A stretch of 58,674 nucleotides of DNA, taken from assembly GCA_905201175.1 (NCBI GenBank), contig CAJKNC010000001.1, positions 1-58,674 of the forward strand, written 5' to 3'. The notes below the pieces were generated by a model. The model was not told the DNA's origin, did not search any database, and worked only from the letters and a program-made list of their open reading frames with translations. Position 1 is the first letter of the stretch; each line of letters begins with the position of its first letter. Shown piece after piece: positions 43,302-51,832 of the stretch. The translations under genes and the position numbers were made by a program. The stretch is from an uncultured Succinatimonas sp. (lineage in GTDB: Bacteria; Pseudomonadota; Gammaproteobacteria; Enterobacterales; Succinivibrionaceae).

Positions 43302-45290
43302 ATGAATTCAACATACTATAAAAACACCCCATCTTTTTGGCATTTTCTTATAAAAATATTTGCCTTCTTTTTTATTATAATTTGTCTAATCTTGGCTGTT
43401 TTTATAGTATTTTTTAACGGCAATAACGTCAAAGAACCTCTGCTAAAACTTTTAAATGAGCGCTCTTCTTTAAATATAGATTTCAGCGAAATTGAGTTTT
43501 CTGCTCTTTATCCGAATATCTTAAAAATTAAAGGACTTAAACTTGATAATTCCTCAATAGATGAGGTTTATTGCGAATATGATCTTAAAGATGCTATTTA
43601 TAATCAGGATTTCATCATTAACGATCTTTATGTTCGTAACGTACAGCTTGATGAACAGACTTATCAAAAACTCCTAAAAGAAAAACTTGGATTTAAAACA
43701 GTCAAAATTAAAAATTTAAGTTTAGTATCCTCAGCATTAAAAAGCGCAGAAATATTCCTGCCTAAAGCAGATGCAAATTTTAAAGACATTACTATAAAGG
43801 ATCAAAAAATTAATTTAAAACAAGCGCAGATTGAGGCTAACGAAGGAGAATTTTTAGGGATAAAAATTAAAAATCTTCAGTTTAGCGGCAACCTAGATTC
43901 AGATGCTTTTACCTTTGATAAGCTTTCATTAAATATTTTAGGAGGATTTCTTGAAGCCTCAGGAGAATTTCATCGCCTTAATAAAATTTTAAATTTCAAA
44001 GATCTATCCCTAAAAAGGATAATTATAAAGGATCCTCTCCCTTTTTTAGAAATAAATGCTGATAACACTACCTTAGATAATCTAAGTATTGCTCAAGATG
44101 AGCTTTATCTTGGCGAGCTTAGTGGAATTTTTAACGATCTGCACTTTAAACAAAATAAGCTTAAAGGCCATTTTACAGGAAATATAGGCGAGATAACCTT
44201 AAGTGATCTCAATTTGACATTCGAAAATAATCAACTGCAGGCAACCTTTGACGATACCTCCTCGTTTAAAGCTCAGGGAGATTATCTCAACGGCAACTAC
44301 AGCATCCTTGCAAATTTTAATTCACAGCTTCTTGAAATAGATAAGCTTTCTTTTAATCATGTAAAATTCGAACCTACAGATAAATTTGTAGAAAATTTAA
44401 AAAATAAACTGATATGTCCTGTAACTATAAATAAGCTTGATCTGAAAAATATAGAATTTATTTCTCATATGGAAGATCTTCCTCTATCAATCAAAACTAT
44501 TGATGGAAATCTAGATAATTTTAGTTTTGATAAACAAGGCAAATTTTGCAATAAGGCTGCAACAGCCCAATTAAAAATTAAAAATACCTTTTATAGCGAC
44601 CTATATATTTATAATCTTGACCTGCTAGCAAATCTTACTGACGATCTTATAAATCTTACAGTAAGTGATTTAACATTTAGAGAATCAGGCATAAATGGCG
44701 CTATCCAATACAACCGCCAAAACCATCACTTTTTTGCTATAGCTTCAGCCCATAATTTTGAACTTTCGTCCCTGAATTCTTCTTTAATTCCTCATACCTT
44801 AAGCGGAGCTTTAGACTTTGAACTTACTCTAAAAGGTATATATGAAAAAGAAAATTTTTGGCACGATTTGCAGGGAGAAATAAAAGCCTCTGGAGAAAAA
44901 ATCCTAATTTCTGCCTTTGGCTTAGATCTGCTCAACGGCGGAGATAAAAAATCTTATACGCTTGATCTAACGCAAATGCTATATGCGCTAAGAGATGCTG
45001 ACTGCGGCCTAATTAAACCTGTTTTTAGCTGTAAATTCGACGGGCGCCTTGGCAAAATGCAATTTAACAGCGAAACAATCAGCTCCAAAATTCACGCTTT
45101 TGCCCAGCTTGACTTAAATACATTAAAATTAAACGGCCAAATGCATTTAGTCAGCTTACCCTTAGACAGCAGTTCTACATTAGAGTTAAAGGGAACTATA
45201 AATTCTCCTCTTTTTAAGCTTGATGCTATTGAAAGAGGAGAAAAGCGGCCAGGAATTATGCCTAAAATTAACGGCGTGCAGAAACCTTAA
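43302..45290 (+). CDS. AsmA-like membrane-anchored protein
   Basis: A 662-aa protein with one N-terminal membrane anchor (about 13-40, IFAFFFIIICLILAVFIVFF) and a long, beta-rich, repetitive periplasmic part with many LxIxNL(x)F-type segments, typical of the AsmA/YicH and related lipid-transfer family. No enzyme motif is present. From memory, E. coli carries the AsmA family gene yicH near recG, which supports a YicH-like assignment. AsmA-like proteins are linked to outer-membrane lipid homeostasis; a role here is inferred. The ATG directly abuts the recG TAA, and the last 23 bases overlap the convergent yihY gene. Confidence 0.65.
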   Translation: MNSTYYKNTPSFWHFLIKIFAFFFIIICLILAVFIVFFNGNNVKEPLLKLLNERSSLNIDFSEIEFSALYPNILKIKGLKLDNSSIDEVYCEYDLKDAIYNQDFIINDLYVRNVQLDEQTYQKLLKEKLGFKTVKIKNLSLVSSALKSAEIFLPKADANFKDITIKDQKINLKQAQIEANEGEFLGIKIKNLQFSGNLDSDAFTFDKLSLNILGGFLEASGEFHRLNKILNFKDLSLKRIIIKDPLPFLEINADNTTLDNLSIAQDELYLGELSGIFNDLHFKQNKLKGHFTGNIGEITLSDLNLTFENNQLQATFDDTSSFKAQGDYLNGNYSILANFNSQLLEIDKLSFNHVKFEPTDKFVENLKNKLICPVTINKLDLKNIEFISHMEDLPLSIKTIDGNLDNFSFDKQGKFCNKAATAQLKIKNTFYSDLYIYNLDLLANLTDDLINLTVSDLTFRESGINGAIQYNRQNHHFFAIASAHNFELSSLNSSLIPHTLSGALDFELTLKGIYEKENFWHDLQGEIKASGEKILISAFGLDLLNGGDKKSYTLDLTQMLYALRDADCGLIKPVFSCKFDGRLGKMQFNSETISSKIHAFAQLDLNTLKLNGQMHLVSLPLDSSSTLELKGTINSPLFKLDAIERGEKRPGIMPKINGVQKP

Positions 45291-46218
45291 TTTTTATATG
45301 ACTGCGCTTTCTGCGGGATTCATTAAGTGAATCTGAACCTAAGGTTGATCCAGTCATATTAGCAAGCATCAGCATAAAGCTTGGAACTTTTTCGCTCATT
45401 CCAGAACGGATTATCCCTAAGGTAGCGGTAAATTCTGCACCTAATAAAACTAGCCACCAGTTAATATAAATCCAAATCATAAGTACCGGCAGCGCCGCTA
45501 ATGCGCCATATAAAGCCTCATAATTTGAAAAATTTAAAACAAATGTACTAAAAAGTTTTTTAGAAATTTCAAAAGCCACAGTTACCAGCACAGCCCCTAA
45601 AAAGGCATCTTGAAGCTTAACACTAACCGCAGGGACAATCGTAAAAAGAGCAGTAATTACAACAATTTCAATGATAATTGGAAAAATAAAATAAGCAATT
45701 AATACTGGAATTTCAATTCCTGTACCTGAAGAAAATGCATAACTTAATACTTTGGTAAAAATCCAAATTATTAATCCCAAAGCCATAGGTCCTAGCGTCA
45801 GCAAGGTCCAATAAATAGCCATTTTGCTGCCTAAGCGACGCTTACCTCCTCGCCAGATTCTATTTAAAGCATTATCTATAGATCTTACCAACATGAATGC
45901 TATGACAAATAAAAATAGCGTACTTGTTAAAGTTAAGCTGCCGGCATGCTCAACTAAAGAACTAACATAAGAATTTATAGCATCATAAAAAACCGGCATA
46001 AAATTTGCCGCAGCAAAATTTTTTAAGGCATCTCTGGCTTGAGAAAAGGATGGTACTACCGCAAAAATCGACATTACCACACTTAAAACAGGAATTAAGG
46101 CTAAAACAGAAGTAAAAGCTAAAGATGCAGCTTCTAAACCTAAGCTATCACGTCTGACGCGGCGAATAAAATAAATTATAAGTTCTTTCACAATAGAATC
46201 CGTATTAAAAAATCCCAT
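45268..46218 (-). CDS. yihY: YihY/BrkB-family inner-membrane protein
   Basis: Polytopic membrane protein of the YihY (UPF0761, BrkB-like) family, 316 aa. The conserved start LGLEAASLAFTSVLALIPVLSV, then RSIDNALNRIWRGGKRR and the late IYINWWLVLLGAEFTATL are diagnostic. About six helices. Molecular function is unknown; it is not a tRNA ribonuclease despite the old RNase BN label for this family. It is divergent from typA across 192 bases and overlaps the AsmA-like gene by 23 bases at its 3' end. Confidence 0.88.
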   Translation of the reverse strand: MGFFNTDSIVKELIIYFIRRVRRDSLGLEAASLAFTSVLALIPVLSVVMSIFAVVPSFSQARDALKNFAAANFMPVFYDAINSYVSSLVEHAGSLTLTSTLFLFVIAFMLVRSIDNALNRIWRGGKRRLGSKMAIYWTLLTLGPMALGLIIWIFTKVLSYAFSSGTGIEIPVLIAYFIFPIIIEIVVITALFTIVPAVSVKLQDAFLGAVLVTVAFEISKKLFSTFVLNFSNYEALYGALAALPVLMIWIYINWWLVLLGAEFTATLGIIRSGMSEKVPSFMLMLANMTGSTLGSDSLNESRRKRSHIKIKVSARR

Positions 46219-46410
46219 TATATTTTAACTATTAATTGCCCTTTTGCGCGAGATGTTTTACACGAATTCCTCGCCCATATTAAGAGCAAATACCAGGTTA
46301 CTCGTAAAAAAAATGTAATGAAGGTCAAAAATAAGCTAAAATATCGCAAATATTTCTATCTCTAATCAAGCTTGTAATCCAAGCAATTAAAAATCACACA
46401 GGGTATAAAC

Positions 46411-48246
46411 ATGGATGTTCAGAAAATCCGCAACATCGCTATCATTGCGCATGTTGATCACGGTAAGACAACTCTGGTAGACAAACTTCTGCGTCAGTCA
46501 GGCACCCTTGATCGTAATGAGTTAGGTCAAGAGCGTGTTATGGACTCTAACGATATTGAAAAAGAGCGCGGCATTACCATTCTTTCCAAAAATACTGCTA
46601 TTAACTGGAATGGCTATCGCATCAATATCGTAGATACTCCAGGCCATGCTGATTTCGGCGGTGAAGTTGAACGTGTCATGTCAATGGTTGACTCTGTTTT
46701 ATTATTAGTCGATGCTGTTGACGGCCCGATGCCGCAAACACGTTTTGTAACTCAGAAGGCTTTTGCAGCCGGTTTAAAACCAATTGTAGTTATCAATAAG
46801 TGCGATCGCGAAGGGGCTCGCCCAGATTGGGTTATCGATCAAGTTTTTGATCTTTTTGATAACTTAGGCGCTACTGATGAGCAGTTAGACTTCCCGGTCG
46901 TTTATGCTTCAGCTTTTCAAGGCTGGGCTTCCTTAGATGCTAACGAGCACGGCGATAACATGGAACCTTTATTCAATACTATTATTGAAAAGGTAAGTCC
47001 TCCTGAGGCTGATATTAATGGTCCTCTGCAATTACAGGTTTCTTCCTTAGATTTCACCTCCTATGTAGGTGTTATCGGTGTTGGACGTATCAAACGCGGC
47101 ATTGTGCGTGCAAATCAGGCAGTTACGATTATTGATCGTGACGGAAAAACCCGTCAGGGCAAAATTGGCCAAGTTTTAGGATATTTAGGCTTACATCGCT
47201 CTGTTGTCAATGAGGCAAAGGCTGGAGACATTATTGCTGTTACTGGTTTAGGCGAACTTAAGATCTCCGATACTATTTGCGACAATTCTAAAGTTGAAGC
47301 TCTGCCTCCATTATCTGTTGACGAACCAACAGTTTCTATGAACTTTTGCGTAAATACCTCTCCTTTTGCCGGAAGGGAAGGCAAGTTCATTACTTCACGC
47401 AATATTGAAGATCGCTTGCGCGAGGAATTAGTTCATAACGTAGCTTTACGCGTAGAAAAAACCGAAGATGCTGATCGTTTTAAAGTATCAGGCAGAGGTG
47501 AACTGCACTTATCTGTACTTATCGAAGAAATGCGCCGTGAAGGTTATGAATTAGGAGTTTCTCGCCCCGAGGTAATTCTGCACAAAGAAAATGGCCGTAC
47601 TTTAGAGCCTTATGAGATTTTAACCTTAGATTTAGCTGAGGAAAATCAAGGCCCTGTTATGGAAGAATTAGGTTTGCGTAAGGGTGAACTTAAGAATATG
47701 GTTCCAGATGGAAAAGGCCGTGTTCGTCTTGATTATCGCATTCCAGCCCGCGGTCTTATCGGCTTCCAAACTCTTTATATGACCCTAACCTCCGGTTCAG
47801 GTCTAATGTATCACACTTTCGACTGCTACGATGAATTTGTCGGAGGCTCTATTGGAGAGCGTCAAAACGGCGTACTAATTTCCAATGATACTGGTAAAGC
47901 CGTTCCTTATGCTTTATGGTTCTTGCAAGAGCGCGGCCGTTTATTCGTCGCTCCTGGAGAAGAGGTTTATGAGGGAGAGGTTATTGGCTTACATGTCCGC
48001 AGCAACGACCTTACTGTCAATCCTCTGAAGACTAAAAAGCTCACTAACGTTCGTGCAGCAGGTTCTGACGATAATATTCTCTTAACTCCTCCGGTACGCA
48101 TGTCCCTAGAGCAATCCTTAGAATTCATTAACGAAGATGAATTAGTAGAGGTTACCCCTGTAAGCATTCGTATTCGTAAAAAGAATCTCTCTGAAATGGA
48201 TCGTGTACGTGCATTCAGGGCCGCTGGCGGTAAAAAAGCAGAATAA
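46411..48246 (+). CDS. typA: Ribosome-associated GTPase TypA/BipA
   Basis: EF-G-like translational GTPase involved in ribosome assembly and stress growth. G1 AHVDHGKTTLVDKLL (14-28), G2 with ERGITILSKN, G3 DTPGHADFGGEVERV, G4 NKCDREGARP and G5 are intact, followed by beta-barrel, domain III/V (RGELHLSVLIEEMRREGYE) and the C-terminal domain (GRLFVAPGEEVYEGEVIG). 611 aa versus 607 in E. coli. AGGG lies before the ATG. Codon use is of highly expressed type. In E. coli typA is next to glnA; here the next genes are glnL and glnG, with glnA absent. Confidence 0.97.
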   Translation: MDVQKIRNIAIIAHVDHGKTTLVDKLLRQSGTLDRNELGQERVMDSNDIEKERGITILSKNTAINWNGYRINIVDTPGHADFGGEVERVMSMVDSVLLLVDAVDGPMPQTRFVTQKAFAAGLKPIVVINKCDREGARPDWVIDQVFDLFDNLGATDEQLDFPVVYASAFQGWASLDANEHGDNMEPLFNTIIEKVSPPEADINGPLQLQVSSLDFTSYVGVIGVGRIKRGIVRANQAVTIIDRDGKTRQGKIGQVLGYLGLHRSVVNEAKAGDIIAVTGLGELKISDTICDNSKVEALPPLSVDEPTVSMNFCVNTSPFAGREGKFITSRNIEDRLREELVHNVALRVEKTEDADRFKVSGRGELHLSVLIEEMRREGYELGVSRPEVILHKENGRTLEPYEILTLDLAEENQGPVMEELGLRKGELKNMVPDGKGRVRLDYRIPARGLIGFQTLYMTLTSGSGLMYHTFDCYDEFVGGSIGERQNGVLISNDTGKAVPYALWFLQERGRLFVAPGEEVYEGEVIGLHVRSNDLTVNPLKTKKLTNVRAAGSDDNILLTPPVRMSLEQSLEFINEDELVEVTPVSIRIRKKNLSEMDRVRAFRAAGGKKAE

Positions 48247-48269
48247 TCTGCACTATTAAGATACATCAA

Positions 48270-48310
48270 AAAAAGTCCTAAAAGGTAAAACTTTTAGGAC
48301 TTTTGTTTTA
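48270..48310 (+). terminator. Rho-independent terminator of typA
   Basis: A 13-bp perfect stem, AAAGTCCTAAAAG/CTTTTAGGACTTT, with a 6-base loop is followed by TGTTTTATT. It separates typA transcription from glnL. Confidence 0.9.
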
Positions 48311-48344
48311 TTATTCATAAAAATCAATTAGTTATAAATATATA

Positions 48345-48448
48345 TTGATAAAATACGCTTTATATATATAAAAATCACTGCACTAAAAATGTAAAACAGC
48401 TCACAGATTTGTGTTAAAGTGCTTAGCATAAAGATTTCGCACTAAAAA
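48345..48448 (+). promoter_or_regulatory. Candidate glnL promoter and GCACTAAAAA repeats
   Basis: TTGATA (48345-48350), 16 bases and TATAAA (48367-48372) form a plausible sigma70 promoter. The 10-mer GCACTAAAAA occurs twice downstream (48380-48389 and 48439-48448). It resembles a half-site of the NtrC operator (GCACC/T-N5-GGTGC), but no full palindrome is visible. Autoregulation by the downstream NtrC is possible, not shown. Confidence 0.35.
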
Positions 48449-48471
48449 GATACATAAGAGGCCTGTTGTTT

Positions 48472-49563
48472 ATGCATTGTGACACTAAAACAATCATTGA
48501 AAGCCTAAATACAGCAGTACTTATTACCGACAGTTCCTTAAAAATCATCTTTGCCAATGTTGCCGCTGAGCAATTATTAGGAATGTCGCGAACTCGCCTT
48601 TATACTTTAAAGTTTAATGAGCTTATTGATAAAGAAGAAATTTCTCTGTTAAATGCAATAACTGACAATAATACTAAACAGGCTTCTCCAGGCTTTATTG
48701 CTACTGGTATTTTATTATCTCCAGAGCCGGGCCGTTCTCTTGAAGTATCCTTAAGCTTCAGCCCCTATCCGTCTAAACGAGGAGCTTTAATTTTTGAAAT
48801 TTACTCGCAGCATCATCAAGAACGGCTTATTGCCGAGCAGAGCATGCGTGAACAGCACAACGCCGCCCGCAGTCTTATTCGTTCTTTAGCCCATGAAATT
48901 AAAAATCCTTTAGGGGGAATTCGCGGCGCAGCTCAACTTTTAGAAATGAGCTATGGCCATATTGAAGGCATGAAGGATTATACAAAGGTTATTATTGAGC
49001 AGACAGATCGTTTAAAAGATCTGGTCGATAAATTATTAGGACCTCAAAGACCTAATCCTTTAGTGCCGGCAAATATTCATTTTGTAATTGAAAAAGTTTT
49101 AGCTTTAGTCAGCATGCAGCCCTTAGGAGATATTCGTATTCAAAAAGACTACGACCCTTCCTTGCCTGAATTAGACTTAGACATTGATTCTATTCAGCAG
49201 GTATTGCTCAATATCATCAATAATGCCATTCAGGCACTGCAGCAGGCACATACTCCTTATCCGGTGATTAAGGTTAAGACACGTGCAAGCTTGCACAATA
49301 TTATTAACAATAAACGTTATCCGATTTCAGTAGAAATCTCCATTATAAATAATGGGCCACAAATCCCAGAAAATCTCAGGCAGAAAATTTTTTATCCAAT
49401 GGTGACAACAAAAAGTGATGGTAATGGCCTAGGTTTATCCATAGCACAAAATATTGTCGAACGTCACAATGGTGTATTGAAATGTACATCTACACCTCAA
49501 CAAACCTGTTTTAAAATTATTCTCCCGCTGATTACAGCGAAAAAACACAGTGAGGAACAATAA
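48472..49563 (+). CDS. glnL: NtrB-type nitrogen sensor kinase with altered G1 box
   Basis: Soluble histidine kinase of the nitrogen two-component system. A PAS domain (10-60, VLITDSSLKIIFANVAAEQLLGMS) precedes the dimerisation helix with SLAHEIKNPLGGIRGAAQLLE, phosphoacceptor H141. The ATPase domain keeps the N box (NIINNAIQAL, 247-256) and G2 box (GNGLGLSIAQNIV, 317-329). The G1 box, DNGPGIP in E. coli GlnL, reads NNGPQIP (293-299): the adenine-contacting Asp is Asn. Autokinase activity may therefore be reduced. ATG with AAGAGG 10 bases ahead; a TTG two codons earlier is possible. One base separates it from glnG. No glnA precedes it. Confidence 0.88.
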   Translation: MHCDTKTIIESLNTAVLITDSSLKIIFANVAAEQLLGMSRTRLYTLKFNELIDKEEISLLNAITDNNTKQASPGFIATGILLSPEPGRSLEVSLSFSPYPSKRGALIFEIYSQHHQERLIAEQSMREQHNAARSLIRSLAHEIKNPLGGIRGAAQLLEMSYGHIEGMKDYTKVIIEQTDRLKDLVDKLLGPQRPNPLVPANIHFVIEKVLALVSMQPLGDIRIQKDYDPSLPELDLDIDSIQQVLLNIINNAIQALQQAHTPYPVIKVKTRASLHNIINNKRYPISVEISIINNGPQIPENLRQKIFYPMVTTKSDGNGLGLSIAQNIVERHNGVLKCTSTPQQTCFKIILPLITAKKHSEEQ

Positions 49564-49564
49564 T

Positions 49565-50998
49565 ATGGATCCTATGATTTGGGTTGTCGATGATGACAAC
49601 AGTATCAGATTCGTTTTTGAAAAAGCCCTTGCAGTAAATCATATACATTTTCGTATTTTTGAAAGTGGCGATGCTGCTTTAGAAGCTATGAAAGAAGAAC
49701 ATCCTGATGTTATTATCTCTGATATTCGCATGCCCGGCACTGACGGTTTACAGCTGATTAAAGAAGTACATAAAATCGATGCCAATATCCCTGTTATTAT
49801 TATGACAGCTCATAGCGATTTAACTGCCGCTATTGATTCTTATGAATCAGGTACTTTCGAATACTTGCCAAAGCCTTTTGATATTGAACAGGCTATATCT
49901 GTAATCAGAAGGGCTGCTGTACACAGAGTAAATATGCTGCGCCTAGCTGAGGAAAAAAATAATCAGACCCAGCCGCAGAGCAATCCTAAAGATGAGGCCG
50001 AAATTATCGGAAAATCACCAGCAATGCAGGAGGTTTTCAAATGTATCGGCCGTATTGCTAAAACGCATTTGCCCGTACTTATACATGGTGAAGTTGGAAC
50101 AGGAAGATCTTTAGTCGCTGCTACTTTACATAATCATAGTGATCGCAGCCAGAAGCCGTTTATTTCCCTGAATATGTCCACAATGCCCCAGGAAAATATC
50201 AAAACTGAAATTTTTGGTGATTCTCGGCAAGACATCAGCCATTGCGCCCTTTTACGCGCTCAAGGAGGCACACTATTCATAAACGAAATCTGCGGAATGC
50301 CTTTAGATGCTCAAACCCGTTTATTGCAGGTTTTAGAACATCAGGAATTCTTACCTGTAGGAGCTACAACCCCGATTAAAGTAGATGTTCGTATTCTTGC
50401 TGCTACATCAGCTAATTTAGAGCAAAAAATAGCCGCAGGTACTTTTGTATCTGATCTTTTCTATCGTCTTAATGTTATCAATATCAATATGCCCCCCTTA
50501 AGGGATCGCAATAACGATATTCCTATGCTGGCAAAACATTTTTTAGCTCAAAGTGCAATTGAAAACAAAACTGAGCCAAAAAAATTAACTTCAGAAGTTC
50601 TAGTATTCTTATGCCGTCAGTCTTGGCCTGGGAATGTAAGACAGCTTAAAAACTTATGTAAATATTTAACCATCATGGTTACCGGCCGCGATATTCAGCT
50701 AGTTGACTTACCATCAGAATTTTTGCATTCTAACAATAATCAGGTAAATGTAGCTACCTCTATAAATGGATCATCATGCGAAAATACCTCTTGGCAGGAA
50801 CTTTTACGCAACTGGGTTGATGGCCGGCTAAAGGCAGGAGAACATGATATATTATCCGAAGCCGTACCAGAGTTTGAAAGAGTAATGCTTGAAGCTACTC
50901 TAGCCTTCACAGGAAATCACAAGCAAGAATCCGCCAGACTTTTAGGCTGGGGACGCAATACTTTAACTCGTAAAATTAAAGATTTAAATTTAAAATAA
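49565..50998 (+). CDS. glnG: NtrC-like response regulator with degenerate AAA+ domain
   Basis: Receiver, AAA+ and Fis-type DNA-binding domains in NtrC order, 477 aa (E. coli 469). The receiver is intact: D9-D11, phosphoacceptor D53, T81, K103. The C-terminal helix-turn-helix QESARLLGWGRNTLTRKIKDL is nearly identical to NtrC. The central domain has decayed: Walker A reads GEVGTGRS with R181 for the essential lysine; Walker B is TLFINEI with N240 for aspartate; the GAFTGA loop that contacts sigma54 is missing, the segment reading FGDSRQDISHCALLRAQGG (217-235). The arginine region FYRLNV and WPGNVRQL remain. It should not activate sigma54 promoters by ATP hydrolysis; a sigma70 activator or repressor role is inferred, by analogy with TyrR and Rhodobacter capsulatus NtrC. 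GAGGAA precedes the ATG. Confidence 0.9.
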   Translation: MDPMIWVVDDDNSIRFVFEKALAVNHIHFRIFESGDAALEAMKEEHPDVIISDIRMPGTDGLQLIKEVHKIDANIPVIIMTAHSDLTAAIDSYESGTFEYLPKPFDIEQAISVIRRAAVHRVNMLRLAEEKNNQTQPQSNPKDEAEIIGKSPAMQEVFKCIGRIAKTHLPVLIHGEVGTGRSLVAATLHNHSDRSQKPFISLNMSTMPQENIKTEIFGDSRQDISHCALLRAQGGTLFINEICGMPLDAQTRLLQVLEHQEFLPVGATTPIKVDVRILAATSANLEQKIAAGTFVSDLFYRLNVININMPPLRDRNNDIPMLAKHFLAQSAIENKTEPKKLTSEVLVFLCRQSWPGNVRQLKNLCKYLTIMVTGRDIQLVDLPSEFLHSNNNQVNVATSINGSSCENTSWQELLRNWVDGRLKAGEHDILSEAVPEFERVMLEATLAFTGNHKQESARLLGWGRNTLTRKIKDLNLK

Positions 50999-51003
50999 AA
51001 ATA

Positions 51004-51035
51004 AAAGCTTGCCTATTTAGGCAAGCTTTGCCCTT
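51004..51035 (+). terminator. Rho-independent terminator after glnG
   Basis: A 10-bp stem, AAAGCTTGCC/GGCAAGCTTT, with a TATTTA loop lies six bases after the glnG stop and is followed by GCCCTTTT. Confidence 0.85.
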
Positions 51036-51178
51036 TTAAATAATATTTTAGCCTTGACGCTTTTCTGATAAAATCAAATTTTTATAAAAATTCCATAAAT
51101 CAAACACCCCTCTTTTATTTATTTTGGGTAAAATTACCTGCAAAATGTCATTTACAAGCAATTAGTGGACCGCAAGAC

Positions 51179-51832
51179 ATGACCGACAAGCTTGAAGAAA
51201 AAAAATTAGATTTTCGCAAAACCCACTTTGTCACAAGTGCAGCAAAGCTGTCTCAGCTTCCTGAGGACAACGGCTCTGAAATAGCCTTTATAGGCAGATC
51301 TAATTCTGGCAAATCATCATCTTTAAATGCTATTTGTGATCAAAAACATTTAGCTAAAACCAGTCGTACTCCAGGCCGCACTCGTCTTATAAATCTATTT
51401 GAAGTTGCTCCTGGAAAAACTTTAGTTGATCTTCCTGGCTACGGTTATGCTGCTGTTCCTGAAGCAATGAAAAAGCAATGGCAAGATTCATTAACACAGT
51501 ACCTGCAAAAAAGAAGAGCTCTTCGCGGTATTGTAATTACTATGGATATTAGGACTCCATTACGTGATCACGATAGACTAATTATTGACTGGTCAGTAGC
51601 TGCCAATTTACAAACATTAATTCTTTTAACAAAGGCTGATAAATTTGGCGTAAATAAACGCAGGGAAGCGATGGGAGAGCTTAAGGTTCAATTAAGCGAG
51701 TTTGGCGGTAATTTCACCGTGATACCTTTCTCTGCATTAAAAAAAATCGGTATTGATGAAGCAAGAACCATCTTAAATCGCTGGTTCTCAATGTTTCCGG
51801 ATCTGAATACCTCTAATATGGAGCAAGCATAG
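51179..51832 (+). CDS. engB: Ribosome biogenesis GTPase EngB (YihA/YsxC)
   Basis: TRAFAC-class GTPase needed for large ribosomal subunit assembly. G1 GRSNSGKSSSLNAI (39-52), G2 SRTPGRT (about 66-72), G3 LVDLPGYGYA and G4 LLTKADK are all present. 217 aa (E. coli 210). No strong ribosome site; GGAC lies ahead of the ATG. The TAG stop overlaps the GTG start of gmk by one base (TAGTG), so translation is coupled. The name yihA is also used. Confidence 0.95.
   Translation: MTDKLEEKKLDFRKTHFVTSAAKLSQLPEDNGSEIAFIGRSNSGKSSSLNAICDQKHLAKTSRTPGRTRLINLFEVAPGKTLVDLPGYGYAAVPEAMKKQWQDSLTQYLQKRRALRGIVITMDIRTPLRDHDRLIIDWSVAANLQTLILLTKADKFGVNKRREAMGELKVQLSEFGGNFTVIPFSALKKIGIDEARTILNRWFSMFPDLNTSNMEQA

Noticed and set aside
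48455..48480. Sigma54 promoter (GG-N10-GC) upstream of glnL
   Set aside because: A GG and GC occur, but 12 bases apart and without the TGGCAC/TTGCA context; this agrees with the loss of GAFTGA in NtrC.
51054..51074. TTGACG ... TAAAAT as an engB promoter
   Set aside because: The spacer is only nine bases; no -10 box lies at a workable distance.
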